Of a stretch of DNA of 64,000 nt, positions 57,415-64,000 are shown one piece after another. The position numbers and the translations under genes are program-made. The notes under the pieces were generated by a model. It had not been told where the DNA came from. It was given only the letters and a program-made list of their open reading frames with translations, and made no database searches. Positions within the stretch are counted from its first letter, which is position 1, and each line of letters opens with the position of its first letter. Source of the stretch: Flavobacterium marginilacus (GTDB taxonomy: Bacteria > Bacteroidota > Bacteroidia > Flavobacteriales > Flavobacteriaceae); contig NZ_CP113975.1 of assembly GCF_026870155.1 (NCBI RefSeq), positions 434,001-498,000 of the forward strand, written 5' to 3'.

Positions 57415-58657
57415 AAAAATTATTGTTATTGCATGCTTCTTTTTTTCGCTGCTGGCTAATGCTCAAAGTGGATCTGCGTCTCCTTATTCTTTTTTCGGAT
57501 TAGGTGAATCCAGGTTTAAAGGGAATCTTGAAAATCGTTCTATGGGAGGACTTAGTATAGAGCAAGACAGTCTTCATATAAATATTTTGAATCCTGCGAG
57601 TTTTGCAGCTATAAGGTTCACAGCTTTTACAATTGGAGGAAATTATACATCAACCAAACTGAAAACAGATTCCAAAAGTGATAATGCAAAAAGAACAACT
57701 CTTGATTTTTTGGCTGTTGCTTTGCCTTTAGGTAAAATTGGTGTTGGATTCGGATTAATGCCTTACACTTCAGTTGGTTATAATATTGAATCCATTAATT
57801 CTGATCCAGATGGTGTAAATAATGTGCTGAAAGGAACTGGCGGTTTGAATAAAGCTTTTTTTTCATTGGGATATACCATTATTCCTAATTTAGTGGTAGG
57901 TGGTGATATACAGTATAATTTTGGAAGAATTAACAACTCAAATTTAGAATTTTTAACAGGAGTACTGGTTGGGACTGAAGAAAAAAACAAAGCAGATTTA
58001 AAAGGATTTGCGGCTAATTTTGGTGCCATGTATAAGTACAAAATCCATAAAAAAACAAACTTATATACCAGTTTTACATATACTCCTCAGGCAACTTTAT
58101 CGTCAACAAATACTAGAACAATTTCGACTGTAACTTATAATTCTAATTATGATGTTGCTGTTTATGATGCATTAGATCCAAAAGAGATTAGAACAGATTT
58201 AAAAATTCCTGAAAAAACATCTTTTGGTTTTGGAGTTGGAGCAACTAGAAAGTGGCTTTTAGGTGCGCAATTGGTTTTTCAGAATGCTGGAAAATTAACA
58301 GATGATTTTAATACAGTAGACAATGTGTCTTATAGTAAATATTCTAGTTATAGTTTAGGAGGTTTTTATGTTCCTAAAAGTAGTATTTATTCAAAATATT
58401 TTCAAAAAGTTGTATATAGAGGAGGTTTGAGATATACCAAAACAGGTACAATAATCAAGTCTGAAGAAATTGATGAAAAAGCAGTTAGTTTTGGAATGGG
58501 ACTGCCTATCATTGGAAGTCTTTCCAATGTTAATGTAGGTTTAGAATATGGACAAAGAGGGACAACTTCTCAAGGACTGGTTCAGGAAAATTACTTCACT
58601 CTTTCAATTAGTTTTTCTCTTAATGACAAATGGTTTGGACATAGAAAAATTGATTAA
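57407..58657 (+). CDS. Outer membrane beta-barrel protein of unknown function (416 aa)
   Basis: It has a signal peptide (MIKKIIVIACFFFSLLANAQ), then SGSASPYSFFGLGESRFKGNLENRSMGG, the start typical of a family of flavobacterial outer membrane porin-like proteins, and amphipathic beta strands to a C-terminal ENYFTLSISFSLNDKWF. It starts inside coaX and is followed by lptC, so it is likely expressed with them. The link to lipopolysaccharide export is inferred from position only. Confidence 0.8.
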   Translation: MIKKIIVIACFFFSLLANAQSGSASPYSFFGLGESRFKGNLENRSMGGLSIEQDSLHINILNPASFAAIRFTAFTIGGNYTSTKLKTDSKSDNAKRTTLDFLAVALPLGKIGVGFGLMPYTSVGYNIESINSDPDGVNNVLKGTGGLNKAFFSLGYTIIPNLVVGGDIQYNFGRINNSNLEFLTGVLVGTEEKNKADLKGFAANFGAMYKYKIHKKTNLYTSFTYTPQATLSSTNTRTISTVTYNSNYDVAVYDALDPKEIRTDLKIPEKTSFGFGVGATRKWLLGAQLVFQNAGKLTDDFNTVDNVSYSKYSSYSLGGFYVPKSSIYSKYFQKVVYRGGLRYTKTGTIIKSEEIDEKAVSFGMGLPIIGSLSNVNVGLEYGQRGTTSQGLVQENYFTLSISFSLNDKWFGHRKID

Positions 58658-58703
58658 TTTTAATCTAAGGAATTCGTTTTTCGATGTTGCTTAAATAATT
58701 GCT

Positions 58704-59258
58704 ATGAGTTTTTTAAATAAAGATATTTCTTTTGTTTTATCACTTTTCATTATTGTAAGTGTTCTTTTTGGTTGTGAAAGTAATTTTAAAGAGGTGCATA
58801 ATAATGATTATTCTGAGTTTGTTCCAAGCGGTGATGCAGATAATGTGAATTTAAAATATACTGATTCTGGAAAGATAAAATCCATACTCATAAGTCCGAA
58901 AATGTTTGATTATTCCAATGTTGATTTTGCTTTTACAGAATTCCCTAAGGGTGTTGATGTGACAATTTATGACAATAAAGGCAAAAAGACATTTATCAGA
59001 TCTAATTATGCGGTGTCATATAAGGAGACTAATATTATTGATTTGCAGGGAAAAGTAAAAATTACTTCAGAGGCAGGGCAGATACTAGAAACAGAACAAT
59101 TGTTTTTTGACCAAAAAAATCAATGGTTCTATACAGAGAAAAAATTTAAACTGACTGATGCAGCAAATAGTTCTACTGGTCAGGGAATTGATTTCAGCAA
59201 AGACTTTAAAACGATTAATTCGCAAAGGATACAGGGGGAAATTGAATCGAAAGAATAA
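58704..59258 (+). CDS. lptC: LPS export protein LptC (184 aa)
   Basis: The inner-membrane-anchored bridge of the LPS transport system. It begins with a hydrophobic segment and a Cys (SVLFGCESNF), here resembling a lipobox, then a beta-jellyroll typical of LptC/YrbK (MFDYSNVDFAFTEFPKGVDVTIYDNKGKKTFIRSNYAVSY). Bacteroidota LptC proteins are often lipoproteins. Position after the outer membrane protein and before small membrane proteins is consistent. Confidence 0.85.
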   Translation: MSFLNKDISFVLSLFIIVSVLFGCESNFKEVHNNDYSEFVPSGDADNVNLKYTDSGKIKSILISPKMFDYSNVDFAFTEFPKGVDVTIYDNKGKKTFIRSNYAVSYKETNIIDLQGKVKITSEAGQILETEQLFFDQKNQWFYTEKKFKLTDAANSSTGQGIDFSKDFKTINSQRIQGEIESKE

Positions 59259-59272
59259 TAAAAAACAAACAC

Positions 59273-59467
59273 ATGAATTTTTTAAAATACACATCTTACT
59301 TATACTTGGCTTTTGGAATCTATTTTTTATATGAAGGATATACTAAATGGAGTGCAAACGAAAATCCTGTACTGAGTTTTGTTATTGCAGGGCTTGCAGT
59401 TTTTATGTTTTTCTTTAGAAGGAAGTTTGCTAAGAAATTTGAAGACAGAAATAATAAACAATCTTAA
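59273..59467 (+). CDS. Small membrane protein of unknown function (64 aa)
   Basis: Two membrane-spanning segments (YTSYLYLAFGIYFLYEG and PVLSFVIAGLAVFMFFF), with a basic C-terminus (RRKFAKKFEDRNNK). It starts 14 nt after lptC and ends 6 nt before the CNNM gene, inside the operon. I do not recognise its family. Confidence 0.75.
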   Translation: MNFLKYTSYLYLAFGIYFLYEGYTKWSANENPVLSFVIAGLAVFMFFFRRKFAKKFEDRNNKQS

Positions 59468-59473
59468 AATGAA

Positions 59474-60733
59474 ATGGAAATAAGTATCATAATATTGTGC
59501 TTAATACTATGTGCTTTTTTTTCAGGAATGGAGATAGCTTTTATATCTTCGAATAAAATTTATCTGGAGTTAGAGAAAAAACAAGATAATTTTCTTTCCA
59601 GAATACTTGCCAAATTAACAGAAAAGCCTTCAAAATTTATTGCTGCGATGCTTATAGGCAACAATATAGCATTGGTAGTTTATGGTTTTTTTATGGGCGA
59701 TTTATTGATGAGATGGCTGCTGTATTTTGACTTGCATTTTTCTGAAGTTATAAGCCTTTTAATTCAAACGGTAATTTCAACTTTAATAGTCTTAATAACG
59801 GCAGAATTTCTTCCGAAGGTTTTTTTTCAGATTTATGCCAATTCACTTATTAAGTTTTTTGCCATACCTTCTTACTTCTTTTATAAATTATTCTATTTAG
59901 TTTCTGCATTTTTAATTTGGATTTCAGATTTTATTCTGAAAAAATTTTTCAAAACAGATGGAGATCAGGTACAGCTTTATTTCAGTAAAATAGAATTGGG
60001 AAATTATATTACCGAACAAATGAGCACGGTTGAGGATGATGAAGAAGTAGATTCGGAAATACAGATTTTTAGAAATGCTCTGGATTTTTCGGGGATAAAA
60101 GCGAGGGATGTAATGACACCGCGTACTGAGATTGCAGCCATTGATGTAATGGAATCAATAGACGGGCTGAAAGAATTATTTATAGAAACAGGTTATTCTA
60201 AGATGGTTATTTATCAAAATTCATTAGACGATATTATTGGTTATGTGCATTCATTTGATTTGTTTAAAAAACCTTCTAGTATTAAAGAAATCATAATCCC
60301 TGTAGAATTTATTCCAGAAACGATTTATGTAAAAGATGCAATGAATTTATTAACTAAGAAAAGGAAAAGTGTTGCAGTTGTTTTGGATGAGTATGGAGGA
60401 ACATCGGGAATTCTTACTATTGAAGATATTGTCGAAGAGCTTTTTGGCGAAATAGAAGACGAACATGATCTGGATGAGGAATTGGTCGAAAAAGAGCTGG
60501 ACAGCAATTCATTTTTATTTTCAGCCCGTTTTGATGTGGAGTATTTAAATCAGACATATAAACTGGCAATTCCTGAGAGCGATTCTTATGGGACCCTCGG
60601 GGGATTCATCGTGAATTTCACTAAGGAAATTCCTCAAAAAGGAGATAAAATTACTATAGAAAATTATCAATTTCTTATTGAAGAAGCAACAAATAAGAAG
60701 ATAGAATTAGTTAAAATGACTATACTGGACTAA
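59474..60733 (+). CDS. CNNM/CorC (hemolysin) family transport protein (419 aa)
   Basis: An N-terminal DUF21/CNNM membrane domain (residues about 1-160; ILCLILCAFFSGMEIAFISSNKIYLELEK), followed by a CBS pair (from ARDVMTPRTEIAAID to KSVAVVLDEYGGTSGILTIEDIVEELFGEI) and a C-terminal CorC_HlyC domain (ESDSYGTLGGFIVNF). Family members are linked to magnesium or cobalt efflux; the older hemolysin label is not supported. The GldE-like position in gliding bacteria is possible but not shown here. Confidence 0.9.
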   Translation: MEISIIILCLILCAFFSGMEIAFISSNKIYLELEKKQDNFLSRILAKLTEKPSKFIAAMLIGNNIALVVYGFFMGDLLMRWLLYFDLHFSEVISLLIQTVISTLIVLITAEFLPKVFFQIYANSLIKFFAIPSYFFYKLFYLVSAFLIWISDFILKKFFKTDGDQVQLYFSKIELGNYITEQMSTVEDDEEVDSEIQIFRNALDFSGIKARDVMTPRTEIAAIDVMESIDGLKELFIETGYSKMVIYQNSLDDIIGYVHSFDLFKKPSSIKEIIIPVEFIPETIYVKDAMNLLTKKRKSVAVVLDEYGGTSGILTIEDIVEELFGEIEDEHDLDEELVEKELDSNSFLFSARFDVEYLNQTYKLAIPESDSYGTLGGFIVNFTKEIPQKGDKITIENYQFLIEEATNKKIELVKMTILD

Positions 60734-60802
60734 GATTTCTTTTTTAATTTAAAAAAAAGCAAAAAAAAAACACTAGTTCTATAATTATTAATCAGATAAT
60801 TG

Positions 60803-60810
60803 TATTTTCG
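60803..60810 (+). promoter_or_regulatory. -7-like box of the foldase gene
   Basis: TATTTTCG, a one-base variant of TAnnTTTG, lies about 34 nt before the start. I find no clear -33. Confidence 0.35.
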
Positions 60811-60843
60811 CAAACAAAATTTTAAAATAAACAATAATATACA

Positions 60844-62943
60844 ATGGCAGTTTTATCAAAAATCAGACAACATTCCGCGATAATGATTGGAGTTATTGCT
60901 CTAGCATTATTCTCATTTATCATACAAGATCTTTTTACAAAAGGGAATTTTGGTAAAAGCTCAAAGGATGTTGGAAGCATCAATGGAAAAGATATCGCAT
61001 TTGAAGACTTTAGGCTGAAAGTCAGCAATGTCGAAAAAAGCGGGCAGGGAATTTCTGCAACACAAGCATCTGCAAGAGTATGGGATCAAGAAGTGACAAT
61101 CGCTTTGCTTACTGCTGAATTTGATAAATTAGGATTAAGAGTAGGTGAAAAACATATTTTGGATATTCTTAAAGCAGATCAGAATATTGGAAAAAATCCA
61201 ATGTTTTTGAATGCTGCAGGTATGTTTGATGTTGCTAAATTTAAAGAATTTTTTAAGTCAAATCCAGAGCAGGCTCAATACTTAAAAGAGAGAGAGAAAG
61301 ATGCTGAATTGAATGCTAAATTTCAAATTTATAATACTTTAATTAAAGGCGGTATTTATACAACTGAAAGTGAAGGTAAATTCAACTATGAATTGGCTTC
61401 TAACAAAGTAAATTTTGACTATGTTGCCGGTTTGTTCTCTACTATAAAAGATAGTGAAGTAAAAGTAACAGATGCTGATATTTTGGATTATATGAAAGCA
61501 AGTCCAAAAAAATTCAAGTCTGATGAAACACGTGATATAGAATATGTTTTAATTGAAGATAAAGCTTCTCCAGCAGATATTAGTGAAGTTAAGGCTAAAC
61601 TTACTTCTTTATTATCAGGAAGTGTGGTTTACAATCAGGCTACTGCTAAAAATGATACTTTGGCTGGTTTCAAAAATGCTAAAAATGCTGCAGAATTTGT
61701 AAATTCAAATTCTGATGTTCCTTATGATTCTTCTTATGTTGCCAAAAAAGATTTACCTGCTGTTGATGCCGATAAATTATACAACTTAGCTCCAGGGGAG
61801 GTTTATGGACCATATGTTTTTGGAAAATACTACTGCATTTCTAAATCATTAGGAAAAAAATCTGGTGTAAATGCTAAAGCAAGCCACATTCTTATAAGTT
61901 ATGAAGGAACTCAAGTTCCAAATAAAAAAGAAAAAAGAACTAAAGAAGAAGCTAAAGCTAAAGCAGAAGCTATTTTAGCCCAAGTTACTGCAAACCCTGA
62001 TAGTTTCATGATGCTGGCATTTACTGCTTCAGATGATTCTTCAGCACAGCAGGGAGGCGATTTAGGATATTTTGGACAAGGTCAAATGGTAAAACCATTC
62101 AATGATTTCGTATTCAACAACGGTATTGGTAAAGTTGGATTAGTAGAAACTCCATTTGGTTTTCATATCATTAAAATTACAGATAAACAAGATGGTGTTC
62201 GTTTAGCAACTGTTGCTCAAAAAATTGAAGCCTCAGAAGCTACTTCTGATAAAGTATTCCAGCAGGCAACTAAATTTGAAATGGAAGTTGCTGACAAAGA
62301 TTTTAATAAAGTTGCAAAAGAAATGGCTCTTACTGTATCTCCAGCAGTTTCAGTAAAAGCAATGGATGAAAGCTTTGGTCCTTTAGGAGCTCAAAGAAAT
62401 ATTGTAAGATGGGCTTTCGAGAAAGACTCTAAAGAAGGAGCTGTTAAAAGATTTGAAGTGGCAAATTTAGGGCACGTAATTGCGAAACTTAAAGCTATCG
62501 ATAATTCAGGATTAGTTCCGGTTGCACAAGCAAGACCTTATGTGGAATCAATTCTTAAAAACAAGAAAAAAGCTGAAATTCTAAAAGCTAAAATGTCTGG
62601 AAGTTCATTGGAGGCAATTGCAAAAGCAACAGGTAGTGCTGTTCAGAAAGCAACTGATGTTACTTTAGAAAATCCAGTTTTACCTGGAGGTGTTGGTCAA
62701 GAAGCTAAAGTAGTTGGAAATGCATTTGCTTTGGCTGCTAATAAATTATCTGCTCCAATCGAAGGTGTTACTGGTGTTTATGTTGTGAAAAATATAAGTA
62801 CTGTTAAAGCTCCAGCTCTTAAAAGCTATGCTGAAAATGTTACTAAATTAAAAGCACAAAGTGCATCAGATGCAAATAGAGTACTGCCTGCACTAAAAGA
62901 AGGCGCTGATATAAAAGATAATAGAAAAGATTTTAATTACTAA
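60844..62943 (+). CDS. PpiD/SurA-like peptidylprolyl isomerase foldase (699 aa)
   Basis: A periplasmic folding helper anchored in the inner membrane. It has an N-terminal membrane helix (HSAIMIGVIALALFSFIIQDLF), a SurA_N-like helical region (VGSINGKDIAFEDFRLKVSNVEKSGQG), a parvulin-type rotamase domain (KASHILISYEGTQVPN ... GGDLGYFGQGQMVKPFNDFVF ... ETPFGFHIIKI) and a variable helical C-terminus. The domain order is that of PpiD. It is preceded by its own -7-like box and followed by a strong terminator. Confidence 0.92.
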   Translation: MAVLSKIRQHSAIMIGVIALALFSFIIQDLFTKGNFGKSSKDVGSINGKDIAFEDFRLKVSNVEKSGQGISATQASARVWDQEVTIALLTAEFDKLGLRVGEKHILDILKADQNIGKNPMFLNAAGMFDVAKFKEFFKSNPEQAQYLKEREKDAELNAKFQIYNTLIKGGIYTTESEGKFNYELASNKVNFDYVAGLFSTIKDSEVKVTDADILDYMKASPKKFKSDETRDIEYVLIEDKASPADISEVKAKLTSLLSGSVVYNQATAKNDTLAGFKNAKNAAEFVNSNSDVPYDSSYVAKKDLPAVDADKLYNLAPGEVYGPYVFGKYYCISKSLGKKSGVNAKASHILISYEGTQVPNKKEKRTKEEAKAKAEAILAQVTANPDSFMMLAFTASDDSSAQQGGDLGYFGQGQMVKPFNDFVFNNGIGKVGLVETPFGFHIIKITDKQDGVRLATVAQKIEASEATSDKVFQQATKFEMEVADKDFNKVAKEMALTVSPAVSVKAMDESFGPLGAQRNIVRWAFEKDSKEGAVKRFEVANLGHVIAKLKAIDNSGLVPVAQARPYVESILKNKKKAEILKAKMSGSSLEAIAKATGSAVQKATDVTLENPVLPGGVGQEAKVVGNAFALAANKLSAPIEGVTGVYVVKNISTVKAPALKSYAENVTKLKAQSASDANRVLPALKEGADIKDNRKDFNY

Positions 62944-62963
62944 AAGTAGTTAATCTTAAAATA

Positions 62964-63003
62964 AAAAATCCGATACTTATAACTGCGAGTATCGGATTTT
63001 TTG
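62964..63003 (+). terminator. Terminator after the PpiD-like gene
   Basis: AAAAATCCGATACT pairs with AGTATCGGATTTTT around TATAACTGCG, ending in T residues. Confidence 0.9.
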
Positions 63004-63284
63004 TTTTAACCCTATTATTCCCTGCAGATATTTTCCCATATAAAATTGTGGCAAAATGTAATGCAGTTTTTTATTTGATAGCTGTTACCTTTCTTTCCTT
63101 TTATAAAATGATATTTTTTTGTGTTTCAGAATTGCATAAAAAACACTGTTTAAAGTTTATTTTGATATATAATCTAAACTATTTGTGTTATTAGAAAAAA
63201 TACTATTAATTTGCTCTGTTATTTTGAAAGAATTTATATCTATAAAGAATGGTTTTTATAAAATGAGAAATAATTTAACTAATA
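63004..63284. other. Intergenic region before the hypothetical gene
   Basis: About 280 bp, AT-rich, with no gene, promoter or repeat that I can support. Confidence 0.6.
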
Positions 63285-63728
63285 ATGTTTTGTATGTTTA
63301 AATTTTTTAGAAAAAAAACTAAAGTGTACTCCAAAATTGAAAATCACATTTTTGGAATAATTACTGAGTTATTGAAACTTAGCGTTACAGATATTAATTG
63401 TGACGAATTAGGAGGTAAATATTACTTAAGCAATGAAGAACAGCATTTTAGAGTTACGATATTTAGTAATGATGCAGTTATTAGATTAACAAACACCCGT
63501 GATTCAGTAGCTGAGAAATATGACAAAATCTTTGTTGATGATGTTTTAAGAGCTGTAAAAGAAGAAAAGCACCGCAGAATGGAATTAGTGTGTGATTCTA
63601 TAACTAACAGCATCGAAAAAATGGCTGAGCGTCTGCACAATACACTTATTGAATCGAACGAAAAAGCAGATCATACAATCCAGCTTATACAATCTGGAAA
63701 ATATAATAAAAGCAAAAAAGTGAATTAG
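63285..63728 (+). CDS. Hypothetical protein (147 aa)
   Basis: There is no signal peptide or membrane segment. It begins MFCMFKFFRKKTKVYSKIENHIFGI, so a start at 63294 (MFKFFRKK) is also plausible. A compact middle (VTDINCDELGGKYYLSNEEQHFRVTIFSNDAVIRLTNTRDSVAEKYDK) is followed by a helical region with AVKEEKHRRMELV, then a basic tail. I do not recognise the family. Codon use is like its neighbours. Confidence 0.65.
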   Translation: MFCMFKFFRKKTKVYSKIENHIFGIITELLKLSVTDINCDELGGKYYLSNEEQHFRVTIFSNDAVIRLTNTRDSVAEKYDKIFVDDVLRAVKEEKHRRMELVCDSITNSIEKMAERLHNTLIESNEKADHTIQLIQSGKYNKSKKVN

Positions 63729-63758
63729 GTCAATGTTTTTATCTAATGATTATGTTGG

Positions 63759-64000
63759 TTATCTGCCATGAAGCTGCAAAATCATATCGCTGTATTGAAT
63801 TATTGTCTCATATCCTTTATCCAAAAAGTAAGGTTTAGGATTTTCTTTCGAGACTATCAATGCAAAATCTCCTCCCCAAGCCCCAAGACTTTTAACGGTT
63901 CCGGTAAAATCCGGAAATAAAGATTCTTTTACTGTTTTTGTTTCAAGAATAGAGCTTAGTACTTTTTCATGGCTTTCTAGAGCCTGTACAAAAGTGTCTT
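63759..64000 (-). CDS. GHMP kinase family protein, C-terminal part (80 aa visible)
   Basis: The 5' part is beyond the window. The visible C-terminus reads TVKSLGAWGGDFALIVSKE, then YFLDKGYETIIQYSDMILQLHGR and a TAA stop at 63759-63761. The GAWGGDF block is the glycine-rich C-terminal part of the GHMP fold and matches the small family of flavobacterial GHMP kinases found near isoprenoid genes. The substrate is unknown. Confidence 0.8.
   Translation of the reverse strand, partial: DTFVQALESHEKVLSSILETKTVKESLFPDFTGTVKSLGAWGGDFALIVSKENPKPYFLDKGYETIIQYSDMILQLHGR

Overview
The window is a chromosomal segment of a low-GC member of the Bacteroidota, almost certainly a Flavobacterium-like flavobacterium; I cannot name the species. 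Signs of this are an rRNA operon driven by TAnnTTTG-type promoters, a SusC/SusD/SusE starch locus, an amylase with a type IX secretion (T9SS) C-terminal tail, an anti-SD end GGAACACCTCCTTTCT on 16S, a sigma-54 regulated MacB-like pump and a scattered mevalonate pathway.

Layout. 1-1190: a partial M20 dipeptidase (minus) and tRNA-Leu(TAG). 1308-4759: a decayed GH130 phosphorylase pseudogene carrying an IS5-family element, with an IS4-family element inserted just past its recognisable end. 4760-11050: an rRNA operon (three tandem promoters, 16S, tRNA-Ile, tRNA-Ala, 23S, 5S) followed by tRNA-Phe and tRNA-Leu(TAA). 11085-12504: an ISAon1-type element with a two-frame transposase. 12507-21358: a histidine kinase and sigma-54 response regulator (minus) divergent from a periplasmic adaptor, ABC ATPase, FtsX/MacB permease and TolC operon. 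21595-22063: a small secreted protein. 22237-43512: the starch/maltose locus. 43635-48401: glycerophosphodiesterase, BaiN-like flavoprotein, TlpA-like thioredoxin, a CarboxypepD_reg-like protein and TspO. 48531-52361: diphosphomevalonate decarboxylase, a toxin-antitoxin island, a mevalonate-kinase-like GHMP kinase and a UbiA prenyltransferase. 52618-56173: RluB-type pseudouridine synthase, a DUF885 lipoprotein and a DUF937-like protein. 56509-62943: tRNA-Phe, then coaX, an outer-membrane protein, lptC, a small membrane protein, a CNNM/CorC protein and a PpiD/SurA-like foldase. 63285-64000: a hypothetical protein and a partial GHMP kinase.

How the starch genes work together (inferred from families): the T9SS amylase (22287-25178) cuts polysaccharide at the cell surface. 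SusD, SusE and the SusC TonB-dependent porin bind and import oligosaccharides. Periplasmic GH13, GH31 and GH13 enzymes trim them to maltose and glucose. The MFS carrier takes maltose into the cytoplasm, where GH65 maltose phosphorylase and beta-phosphoglucomutase feed glycolysis. A LacI regulator lies divergently next to susC, and a CG-containing palindrome covers the predicted -33 element of the susC promoter.

The most interesting non-coding observations are the four copies of a 17-nt boxA-like motif in the rRNA operon, the palindrome-on-promoter layout at susC, paired palindromes with a weak sigma-54-like site upstream of the pump, and a class of intergenic dyads built from repeated short words. 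Others are an IS5 insertion whose removal restores the GH130 frame exactly, an IS4 transposase whose stop codon is the last three bases of the element, and a tandem antitoxin pair in which the solitary copy seems to have lost its tail by a 1-nt insertion.
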